A stretch of DNA of 64,000 bases from Norana najaformis. Taxonomy: Eukaryota; Annelida; Clitellata; Crassiclitellata; Hormogastridae. The stretch spans positions 12,176,855 to 12,240,854 of the forward strand of contig OZ029918.1 of assembly GCA_964023275.1 (NCBI GenBank), in the 5' to 3' direction. Below are positions 53,800 to 64,000 of the stretch, in pieces. Both the position numbers and the translations under genes were made by a program. How positions within the stretch are numbered: the first letter of the stretch is position 1; every line of letters begins with the position of its first letter. The notes beneath the pieces are model-generated. The model was not told the DNA's origin, searched no databases, and worked only from the letters and a program-made list of their open reading frames with translations.

Positions 53800-54195
53800 A
53801 ATCACGCGGGAAAACGTCAACACTACGTTGTGATGAGTCAGCGAGTTTTTAAAAAGCAACCCATGATTGCGGGAGGCCGATCTAAGCCAGCCTTAACTAG
53901 TCTGGTGTCGTGGCGGGAAACAGCCTATGTAAGCGGTCGCAAATGCATTGTTAGAGAGCGCAAAGATTTTGTAGCCCTTATCTGTCGTGTGCTAGGCCTA
54001 AGTTGAAAGTTTGAGTTATAAATGTCGTTGAAAGATGCGTGCGTTTAGAAACAGTGACGATTCAAGTACTGTCGTGATTGAACTGTTTATAATTACAGTA
54101 CGAAACTCAAAGACAGTGTGTACTCTAGTTAACGCTATGCGACGAATCGGGCAAGTCGCCGGTTCGAAACCCAATTAGTTGACAATTACGAAAGA
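53800..54195 (+). repeat. Dispersed repeat with tRNA-like 3' box, copy 2
   Basis: GCCTATGTAAGCGGTCGCAA and CTCTAGTTAACGCTATGCGA, then CCGGTTCGAAACC (B box, 54161-54171). Partner of 45150-45485. An 89-codon plus-strand ORF inside it (53734-54006) is therefore repeat-derived. Confidence 0.55.
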
Positions 54196-54904
54196 TTTGC
54201 TTAATGTTTAGCCTCTTCTGCAGATACAGCCGGCTTTGATACCCAGCTCTACCTAACATGGGCTGCATAGCCATGGACTTCACGTGTACATATAAATGTA
54301 AATGTACACGTTAGAGTCGTCTGGTTTATGTAAAATTATGTCTACTGTCGGCCCAAATGTTTATGGAACATTTGATTTTAAGTATTTGCTGTTTAAACGA
54401 GGCCCATACAATACAAACTTGTTGCTGTTTTAAAGCAGGCCTAGTTAATACAAGATTTCAGATCTAATGGCCCACTCCGTGCAGCTGATCCATTGAAGGA
54501 CACCGACATGTAGGCCGCCTGCACATAGGGACAAAATGAGCGCATACCCCTTCTCGAATTCAAATCTGAATGTTGTCAGGCTAACATTAGGCTGGGACTA
54601 CGTTCCCTTTTAATGTTTCCACTTCTGCCAAAAATTCTGTGTCCATTTTAGGAAACTCTACAGTTCACTCGATCTCGGTTAATAAGTGAAGCCTCGACCC
54701 TTCTCATTTTTTGCACTGAATTTATCTGGTGAGATCCTTCTCACTAAAGACACGTCTCTTTCAACTCGCTTACCCATCGTAGGCTGGTTCTGGTTTCTCT
54801 GACCCATCCGAATTCGACCCGGCTTCTCCAATGGCATATGATTTTTGACTGCGACTTTGACTTGAAGCGACCATCGCTTGATACCTTGAGCATTATTACA
54901 ACGG

Positions 54905-55420
54905 CGCTATGGCAGTCATTAGATTAGTGGTTACAGTGTTGGCCTGTCAACCGAGAGGTCGGAGGTTCAAATCCCCGCCGCCAGAGTGAAAAGACGCTTC
55001 GAATTTCTGCTCTGCTGGCTCCCTCTGGCAAACTTATCTATGAAATGAGTACATTGACTGCGCACTGTCTCTCGGGTTAAGGGATCTCGACTGGTTCTGT
55101 CCTAGAGGGAATGCGGTTTTGCTCAGAAGCAACAATCGAATGACGCCTTGTGCATTATGATCACGCCGCTATAGTAGTTTACAGATGAGACTAGATACTG
55201 TCGGTGGGAAGATCAGGTGGCGAGGGACATGACTGGCCACCTGCCCTCGGCTGCCGAGACTAAGAAACTGAAGTCGTTAATGCTTCATAACCATGGCTGC
55301 CTCTCCGGATCCATGAGGCTTAAGAAACTGATCTTCGTCATCTACGTTCGCTCAACTGGAAACAAAAAGACCCCATCATCGACAGGTAAATTGACCAGGA
55401 ATTTATATAGCGCCTTTCAA
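54905..55420 (+). repeat. tRNA-Asp-like SINE and tail
   Basis: Head: TTAGTGGTTACAGTGTTGG (A box), GGCCTGTCAACCGAG (Asp-type anticodon loop, GTC), GGAGGTTCAAATCCCCG (B box, 54964-54974). The body matches 16375-16610. Tail modules GAAGCAACAATCGAATGACG and ACGCCGCTATAGTAG recur at 33800, 54860 and 55575. The 150 bp between body halves is extra compared with 16375, so a second element is nested or the other copy has a deletion. Confidence 0.7.
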
Positions 55421-58400
55421 TAGCCTCTCCCAAGTGCTGTACACCTTTGTCACAGCCACAAACAAATCAGACATGCCTTCAATGTACTCCAGAACAATCA
55501 AGATACCTTTAACTCCACTTACTTACGATTCCTCACCATGGAATTTGCTTGGACAATGATTTTGCTTAGCAGCAACCATCGACTGATGCCTTGAGCATTA
55601 TTACAGTGGTGCTATAGAAGTTCTTAGATTAGATCAGATTAGATTAGCTCAAGCATATACCGACACACATACACAGACATTTATTCTCGTACAAGACATA
55701 TATTTACATAGATATGCATGGTAACCGACTACATAACATTTATGTAATCGGTGAATATAAATTGCAGTCTAAATACTTTCGTAAACAGGCAGCGTTTTCA
55801 ACAAATGCAAACGTGTAATCGTAATGTATATAAATATTTAAGATAACATGTTCACATAGTCATATGCTATAAGATTAGGCTGTTATTTAGGCTTTAAAAA
55901 TTGCAGCTGTGTAACGCCTGCGTTTTTCTGTCCGTTATAAAAAGAGAAATCAGGAAGTGCATCAGAAACAAGCTGCACTTTGTGTACTAAATGCCAGTCA
56001 CTTTATATCCTGTCTCAAAGTTCTCCAAAAATTTGCACATCCTACATGATGCAGAAAACTTACTTTTGTATTCCCTGTTGGTTTCTTATAAGCAGAGCTT
56101 CAACATTTTATAAACAAACGTATACTTATTTGGTTGAGAAAAAGGAAAACTCCAAAAAACAGCCATCTTAGCCCTATTTACGGAGTTTCTTACAAATATG
56201 TAGCATTAACACTCAATGACAAGGCATCGATCGATGGTGCTTTGAAACAGTTCTTTGAGGACATGTTCTCAAGGTTCCCACACTGTAATCCTCTCAGCAT
56301 TACATTACAAAGCCTCTACATTACAAAGCAAGATATGTACCATTACCCTCCAACCCTGACACTAATTCCAACCCTAACCAATGTACCATTTGTCACTCCT
56401 TCCCAAAAAAGAATACTGGTTCTTAGACAAAGAAAAAATCTTGACACATCTAGCAGACTGATCAAAACAAATGATCAAATAACTGCATCAAGTGATCGAA
56501 TGTAGTCCACACCACATGATCCATATCAGTGTAAGTTACAAAACAAAATCACGAGGGCCTAAGACTCTTCATCTCCAGTCTCCCGTTCCTACCATTTACT
56601 TAAGCCTTCCTGAAACAGTTCACCATCAAAGCCTCATACTAAGCTGAAAATGCTGAAAAGCTTTTTTGCCACATTAGCATTACTTTTTTGCAGGCAACAC
56701 TGTTTGGAGTATTTTTTAGCTGTTTGAGCACCATTTGCCAAAAAACGAACTTGTCATTCACAGCAAACTCTAACATCATTTAGGTTAGTGACTTCAAGGA
56801 ACCTTTCTGGATACGCACAAATGCTTACATACATTTAAACTTGTTAGGCTGAAATGCTCAATATTACCAATGTAATCTATATAATGGCTTTCTGATTAAA
56901 CTGCATTACACATGGAAAGGCTTGCTTTCCTGTGTAACTGCTGAAACCAGAAATTCTTTATTTAACCAATTAAGTCTCAACCAACTCCAATTGTTAATGA
57001 ATAGCAGTGTGAAATCAAACTTTAAAAACTACAACACCATATGTTTGATTAAGTTTTCACCAAAATCACAGCCACCACAGACAGAGACAAACAGATGACG
57101 ACAGTGGGTCAAAAATTAGGGCATCTATCACACATTCAAACAATGTTTCATATAAACAGACAAAAATTTGAGTGCAAAGTGCTAATGTAAGCAAATGCCA
57201 TCTCTCAATCTAAAAAAGACAAAAATCTGTGCTCAGTTACATGCTCACTGCCTTGGTCAAAGAAAAGAAGTCAGTCTTTATTATTATTGCAGATATCTGT
57301 TAACATGTACAAAGACACACAACAGCGTCAAACACAGACAAGCCTACAAAAAGTCACCAGATGTGGTTACTGAACTGATTTGGCTAAAGATTCCAGAGTT
57401 CTCGATTCCAATTTTCCATTGAAAAGGATTCAGAATTGTCAACACAACACATTTCTCAGCTCAACCGAGTACCACAAATTCCTGAGGAATAAGATAAACG
57501 AACTCAAAAAATAAAATGCCTTCTAGATAAAATCTTTGATGACAAGCTAATCAGAAACCTCACACAACACAAAATGGAATTTTCTAAAGTCATGCAACGT
57601 CTGGACCACATCCACATTTCAGGTCCCTGGACTTAGAAACCTGGACCCTGGGAAAAGACTGAAGTTTGGAAACAAGACTGTAATTAATATAAAATCAGAA
57701 AGACATTTGCTACAAATACTTAATGTCAATGAATGAAAGCCATGGAAAATTATTTTTACAAATAACACAAAGTACGAAAAAGTGGCCAAGAGGATCCATC
57801 ACAGAACACATGGCCTCCTCAGTTGCCCACCTACTCTCTGACTGAGTCTCAACAATAAGAAGAACACTGCCTTAGGTGAGGGCCAGCCAAGGAACAAGCG
57901 AAGAACTGTTGTTACCACGCTAAATAATAACAGCTTTTTTACAATCAAACACAATGATATGCACTATCTGAACTGCACAACTTTAAAGGAGAGGCAAAGC
58001 CATTGGTATTTCATTATATCTTAGGAGAATTTCAGACCTTGACAGCCATTGCTCATCCTTTAAGGGAAGAAAACTTCAAAACTGTTGTCCCAAAAGACTC
58101 CATTTAAAAACTCTCTCACTCTCCTTCTGGCTGGAATTAATCCCACAAGAATCCTTCTTTTCCATTTGTTTCTATCTCCAGTATCTTCTTTCTTCAGTCT
58201 GCAGAGCTTTAGGTCTTGCTGAATCATGTCTCCACATCTCTTGGGGAGCCATGATTCACCAAGACTCCATCAAAAGACTCCAACTAAAAACAACCGAAGC
58301 CAAACATCGATTTCATTGGTTACTTACACCTTTTCAGTTACGGAAAAGCACAGATTAATGCAATTATCAAACTAAACTCCTGTTACTAATCATAAGGGCC

Positions 58401-59254
58401 TCTAACTGGCCACAGTGCCACCATCATCCCAAGTTCTAACAATTATTGTACTTACAACACAAGGCTATAAAAGCAAACCTCCAATTATCAGCAACGATGT
58501 GTAAACATGAACTACTGACACTGTAACTATGAAATACTCATGAAACAGTAATATAATTAACCATTTATGAGTAACCAATGGCCCTACATGAGTTTAACTG
58601 AATACAAATGAACCCCACTAATATTTCTAAGTACTGCCTTTCAAATACTGATTGACATACTTCTGCACCACAGACAAGGACTACCAGCTAAGAACTAAGG
58701 ATTTACAAGTAAAGCAATTCAGTAATTGAAGGTCCACTTTTTATGGTCACAGTGTGAACAACAGAGATCCAAGTCATAAATTTCTAGGAATGCATACTGC
58801 CATTCTGAAATGCCACAACCAGACATAAAATGAAGGAAAATCAGATGTCAATGACAAAGACCATGCTCAGCCTTAAACCTGCTGCTGGCTAGTATACTGT
58901 AGCCACTTAAAAAACCAAAATCAATTAAATAGATTATTGCCTGTAAACAAGTTCTCTGTACATAAGTAGAATTCTAGCTAACTAAAGCCTCTAAGTACAA
59001 AGCACTCCACACCTGATACTGTCTACCCTATATATATAATATATATATACACACACATATATATATATATGAATATATACATGTTTACCCTGACTATTCG
59101 TTGGTTGAGCCACATCAATAGACAGGCTCACCAACAGCTGGTAAAACTATTAATACAGCATTGCAACAAACCATTAAAACTCAAAACCTTTGATACCTTG
59201 GCACCTTTGTATTTGGTAAGCCCCACACTTTTAAACCTCAACACCTTTTTGTAT

Positions 59255-60305
59255 GATGTTAAAGCCTATTAACCTCTGAAACTTTTGAATTTCATTAGTA
59301 TGATGGTTAAAGCCTATTAACCCCTGAAACGTTTGAATTTCATTAGTATGATGGTTAAAGCTTATTAACCCCTGAAACGTTTGAATTTCATTAGTATGAT
59401 GGTTAAAGCCTATTAACCCCTGAAACGTTTGAATTTCATTAGTATGATGGTTAAAGCCTATTAACCCCTGAAACGTTTGAATTTCATTAGTATGATGGTT
59501 AAAGCCTATTAACCCCTGAAACATTTGAATTTCATTAGTATGATGGTTAAAGCCTATTAACCCCTGAAACATTTGAATTTCATTAGTATGATGGTTAAAG
59601 CCTATTAACCCCTGAAACGTTTGAATTTCATTAGTATGATGGTTAAAGCTTATTAACCCCTGAAACGTTTGAATTTCATTAGTATGATGGTTAAAGCCTA
59701 TTAACCCCTGAAACGTTTGAATTTCATTAGTATGATGGTTAAAGCCTATTAACCCCTGAAACATTTGAATTTCATTAGTATGATGGTTAAAGCTTATTAA
59801 CCCCTGAAACGTTTGAATTTCATTAGTATGATGGTTAAAGCCTATTAACCCCTGAAACGTTTGAATTTCATTAGTATGATGGTTAAAGCCTATTAACCCC
59901 TGAAACGTTTGAATTTCATTAGTATGATGGTTAAAGCCTATTAACCCCTGAAACATTTGAATTTCATTAGTATGATGGTTAAAGCCTATTAACCCCTGAA
60001 ACATTTGAATTTCATTAGTATGATGGTTAAAGCTTATTAACCCCTGAAACGTTTGAATTTCATTAGTATGATGGTTAAAGCCTATTAACCCCTGAAACAT
60101 TTGAATTTCATTAGTATGATGGTTAAAGCTTATTAACCCCTGAAACGTTTGAATTTCATTAGTATGATGGTTAAAGCCTATTAACCCCTGAAACGTTTCA
60201 ATTTCATTAGTATGATGGTTAAAGCCTATTAACCCCTGAAACGTTTGAATTTCATTAGTATGATGGTTAAAGCCTATTAACCCCTGAAACGTTTGAATTT
60301 CATTA
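59255..60305. repeat. 48-bp minisatellite, about 22 copies
   Basis: Unit ATTAGTATGATGGTTAAAGC plus CTATTAACCCCTGAAACGTTTGAATTTC. Variants are mainly GCCT/GCTT and ACGTTT/ACATTT. Because 48 is divisible by 3 the minus strand is open for 289 codons (FQGLIGFNHHTNEIQ repeated); I treat this as non-coding. Confidence 0.97.
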
Positions 60306-60914
60306 ACCCTTTGAACACTTCAAAACCTTTGATGGCTCTACATCAGTGTACAAAGTACACCATGCTTCACACCTACTTCAAATGCTGAAAGCAAGCAAGC
60401 CTAACTAAGCAGAGCCAACAGTTTTACAGCAAGTAATGTAAACACAAATTCATATAGTGACACAAAATGGAAACTATGCAGGAGGCATGTGCATACAGGG
60501 TCACTCTTAATAAAAACTATAATAAAATAATAAAAATAATAATACAGCTAATACATTATGTTTGTAATGTAACAATGTACACACACATTTAATTATAAAT
60601 GTACATTTAGAACATGATACATTTTATTCATGCTGTCATAAAATTAATTACAAGACTATTATTTCTATACGATCATCCAGTCAGACAAACTTTGTATAAG
60701 CAGCAATAGTCGGTAAATAAAAAAATCCAAAAAATAACTTGAGCAAACTAAATATAAAAGAATCCATTGTACGATAAAAACAGAATATCATTACAACATG
60801 AAGCACTCCATCCCTGCTCTCACAAACACCTTTAAAAATGTCTGTCCTTCCACGTGTCTAATAAACGTAAAACATCAAGATTAGAATTTATCAGTTAAAC
60901 AGCATCCACTAGTG

Positions 60915-60975
60915 TACACACACACACACACCAACACGCTCACATACATGCACAATCACACACATACACAAAATT
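60915..60975. repeat. (CA)n repeat
   Basis: ACACACACACACCAACACGC and related low-complexity sequence. Confidence 0.85.
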
Positions 60976-61784
60976 TTAAACAAACTGTTGCTAGAAATAA
61001 TCTGGTAATAGCAGACACCAGCATGAGCAGAATAATACTCTGCACAAATTGTCTGGCATCAAAGGACAATAAAAGTGGCCCACAAAGTGGCTTGGAGTGT
61101 AAATGCGAGCTTCTATGCCAACTGTAAAGAAGTACCAGGTTAGGCCACTCTTAAGGTTTATTCTATATGACAATTTTATGTCTGAAGTATTCTGCCACAC
61201 TACTTTCCTCATCACAGAGACATAAAAGTGACCCAATCAAGAAACTAAAGCCCTGCAGCCCATCAGGGACACTACTCCCATAATTAATTTGTGATGCACA
61301 TTCTACCTATGAAACGTGTTACCCACTGCCGTTACAAACACAGTGCTACGGAAATCAAGCTTGGCCTGCAAGAGCCCATCAGTCGTGTCCTGTTAAAGAA
61401 AAACTACACTACATAAAAACTACACTACATTACAAACCTGTAACATCACATGCACTTGGTTGAGGGGCCAAAGTAATCATGACAACTTAGACAAGTCACA
61501 GAAGTCCTAGACTTGCAAACACCACAATAGAATACAGTGTATATGTAATACAAGTTTGTTCTCTTCTGACAACAGAAGATGTGTATGCATGTAGACATAT
61601 ATGTAAGTATATACAATAGGTGTGGTAACACGTGGATGACAAGATTCAATATGTCAAAACCGCGTGATGATGGTACATGTGCTACTGCAATACACCAACA
61701 AATCTCAGTCTGTATTTAACATATTCCTATATAGGTCTGTTTTTTCTAATATGTATTTACTGCATCCTTCCTATTGTTCTGTTC

Positions 61785-62615
61785 TCAGCCTTCCTCGTTC
61801 CGAGATTCGGCCGCATCATGCACAATGTTCCTCCAGTGTCCTCTGTCTTCCACCAGCCTGAGCATCTCCTCCATTGTTAGCCCAGTCCATGCCCTGATGT
61901 TGCCCAACCAGTTTATTCTCGGTCTTCCTCTTTTCCGTCCTCCCGGTATTGTGCCCTGTATTATCTCCTTCTCGATGCATGTTCCCTCCTTCCTCATGAT
62001 GTGGCCAAAATAGATCAATTTCCTTTTCCTTACTGTCTTCAAAAGATTCCTCTCTACTCCAGCCGCTTCCAGTACCCATTCATTTGACCGCATTTCCATC
62101 CACGATATTTGCATGATCATTCTTAGACATTTCATCTCGAATGCTTCTATCCTCCTCTCTTCCTCCTTCCTCAAAGTCCAACTCTCACATCCGTACAGTG
62201 CCACCGGCCATACTAATGTCATCAAGAGCCTCATCTTTGTTACCAGTGATATGCCATGGCTTTTCCATATTTTTTTAAGATTTGTAGCCATTGCATATCC
62301 CTTTGCAAGTCGTACCCTTATCTCTGCTCCACAATCGCTGTCCCTGTCGATCCTCGAGCCCAAGTACATGAAAGTATTCACCTGCTCCACTGTTTCCTGA
62401 CCTATGCTGATCTGACACCTGGTTTCTGCTGTTGTCATGACCTTTGTTTTATCCGTGTTAATCCGCATTCCATATTTCCTTCCTGCTCTGTCTAATCTTT
62501 CAACCAGTGTTTGTAATTCCTTCTCAGATTCTGTTATTAGTACTATGTCGTCTGCGTATCTTAAGTTTGTCAACCGCCTTCCCCCCTATCTGCACTCCTC
62601 CTTCCTATTGACTTC
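61785..62615 (-). mobile_element. 5'-truncated LINE: reverse transcriptase from YADD to C-terminus
   Basis: An intact minus-strand frame of 262 codons (62573-61785) contains TNLRYADDIVLITESEKEL, the RT catalytic motif with both aspartates. NTFMYLGSRIDRDSDC, MRLLMTLVWPVALYGCESWT, RRIEAFEMKCLRMIM, YFGHIMRKEG, GGRKRGRPRINWLGNI and WRNIVHDAAESRNEEG follow. This is the RTE-like/craniofacial-development-protein-2-like type of ORF2 end. Just upstream, GVQIG then GRRL is split by a six-G run, a single-base frameshift; before that similarity ends, so the 5' part is missing. The long open frame suggests a fairly recent insertion. Confidence 0.88.
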
Positions 62616-62619
62616 ATTT

Positions 62620-64000
62620 AAAAAAAAAATAGAAATAGAAATGTGCATATAATAAAAACGCTAAATGTACAGCAAATCATTAAAACTGTTTAAAGGGCAT
62701 AAAAATTAAGCTAAAAGAGACATTAAAACTACTGTTTTAATAGAAAATTTTCAAGTAAGATTAAAACAACAGTGCATGATTTATTAGCAAAGGCTGTATA
62801 TCATGTACTAAGAGCCTACATTTATTTCAAGCTGCCTCAAATGACTCGTTTGCGATGACATAGTAGTTCTTCTATCACCTTCTTGCGTACAACATCACTA
62901 AATGTTGATGCCATTCAATAAGTCATCTTCTGCTAAAATTACTAAATTTCCGAATGTTTTTACAACATTTTTAATAATTCGTAGTGTTACTTTTTGCCTC
63001 TCCTTGGCAAACTACATGCATGTGGCTTTTTCCGCATCTGGATTTGCAGAATAGCTCTTCACGTCTTGCCTTAGCCCCTCATTAGAATCTAAACTTCATA
63101 AAATTATTTGTAGTTTAGCCTAGCTGTTTACCCAACAGAAATAACCTTAGAGAAATGTTACAGGAGGTTTTTCTTCCATGAAGATGACACTTGATGCTTT
63201 CCTTTGCCATTGTGATATTAGGCCTAATCAGAAATTATCTAAGGCTCTAATACTTTCCAATATGTCTTGTATACATATATATGTGTGTCTATACATACTT
63301 ATGTGTACATGAAATAGCGATAGTGTGACTGTACAAATATATGTGATACATTTCACCAATATCAGTGTTCAGGGAAAAAAAGGAAATGCCTGTACAGTAC
63401 ATTACTGCACGTACACGTAGCGCCGTTTGCTACTCATACATGCCAGCCTAAGTGCAGTGCTAGTCTATGTACCATATGCTAATGAATTTTACGTTTTATT
63501 TTGGCATCGCCAGGAGACAATGTTGCTGTGCGTTAACCAAATTTGTGCGTTAGTGGAAGGTGCGTTACTGAATATGCATATAATTTGTTGGGTAAATAGG
63601 GTAATAGTGCCCAAACTTAATCAGTTCACTTCCATGACATCAGTGTCCAACCACACAGACATCATATCCAGCATATTCACCTTAACACAATGTACAAATA
63701 CCAGATATGCAACCATATCTCTTAGATTACATATGTACATGAATTTTCACTAATTTGATTTAAATGAAATAATGGTACATACAATATAAACTACATGTAC
63801 ATGTGTATATATATATACATGTATATATATATGTATATATAAAGTATTATCTCACAGATATTTAAGCAACATTTTACACACATACACACAAGCGTACAAT
63901 ACTTCTGATTAAGGGTCTTAGGTGGAGCTGTGCAAATGTTCTGTTACAATACACATGTATTTTACATACTTAAAAAATGCACGTAGATACCAAGACCGGA
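62620..64000. other. AT-rich sequence, no gene seen
   Basis: Short TATA/TGTA runs near 63270-63330 and 63800-63845. One 108-codon plus-strand ORF (63427-63753) with no recognisable similarity. Otherwise nothing. Confidence 0.5.

Larger units (their letters stand above)
55900..61640 (-). other. CpG-poor, A/C-rich region, possible 3' UTR or gene body of a minus-strand gene beyond the edge
   Basis: Compared with 1-55 kb the sequence is strikingly poor in CpG and SINEs, and rich in A and CA on the plus strand (T and TG on the minus). Plus-strand ORFs (for example 56134-56505) look like chance. Minus-strand AATAAA words occur, for instance opposite 60622-60627. This texture fits a long untranslated or methylated transcribed region. 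No exon was identified. Confidence 0.3.

Noticed and set aside
54920..54985. Functional tRNA-Asp gene
   Set aside because: A and B boxes and a GTC anticodon are present, but the acceptor and D stems do not pair, and the sequence continues into a body shared with another locus, so it is a SINE.
56134..56505. 123-codon plus-strand ORF as a gene
   Set aside because: Composition matches the surrounding CpG-poor region, with no recognisable motif or splice-bounded partner.
59231..60100. 289-codon minus-strand ORF of 16-residue repeats
   Set aside because: It is a 48-bp minisatellite whose unit length is a multiple of three. There is no start context, no splice signals and no non-repeat coding flank.

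Overview
The window is animal nuclear DNA, most likely from a marine invertebrate; a mollusc or an invertebrate deuterostome fits, but I cannot decide between them. Genes are spread over short exons with GT-AG introns. Microsatellites and minisatellites are very abundant. There are broken non-LTR retrotransposons, tRNA-derived SINEs and a small hAT-like MITE. No prokaryotic feature, CRISPR array, operon or convincing functional tRNA/rRNA gene is visible.

Two protein-coding genes can be assembled exon by exon, both on the minus strand. The first (20207-34404) is a Gfi1/Senseless-type zinc-finger repressor. It has an N-terminal SNAG motif ([10 protein letters not shown]) on exon 1, a long exon carrying fingers 1-3, and a last exon with fingers 4-5 and an unusual Thr/Ser-rich tail. 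A 108-nt phase-neutral exon candidate lies in its first intron. The second (41902-52735) has eleven phase-consistent exons encoding a 571-residue coiled-coil protein of the ODAD3(CCDC151)/CCDC183 type, a family tied to motile-cilium dynein docking. About 7.5 kb of repeats separates the end of the second gene from the start of the first.

Region by region: 1-20 kb is intergenic and repeat-rich. It holds LINE remnants at 2.2-4.0 kb and 10.4-11.5 kb, a MITE nested in a LINE at 3.56 kb, several (TA)n blocks and SINE pieces. 20.2-34.4 kb is the Gfi1 gene; its first intron hosts two unrelated LINE fragments and a 33-bp minisatellite. 34.4-41.9 kb is intergenic with SINEs. 41.9-52.7 kb is the coiled-coil gene, whose introns contain a 256-bp (TA)n tract, a 27-bp minisatellite and a LINE fragment lodged in exon-like sequence. 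52.7-55.9 kb has SINEs and the presumed promoter of the coiled-coil gene. From about 55.9 kb the texture changes to CpG-poor, A/C-rich sequence, with a 48-bp minisatellite at 59.25-60.31 kb and a 5'-truncated LINE reverse transcriptase at 61.8-62.6 kb. This may be the 3' end of a minus-strand gene lying beyond the right edge.

The two genes share no obvious pathway. One would be a transcriptional repressor of neural/sensory or blood-like fates, the other a structural axonemal protein. No new multi-gene system is evident. The most unusual signals are the repeats: an over-represented TAGGCCTA palindrome, recurrent GCGCCTTT / GGCGCTATATAAAT tail modules, a decayed 2A-like motif in a LINE, and a splice acceptor embedded in a tetranucleotide microsatellite.
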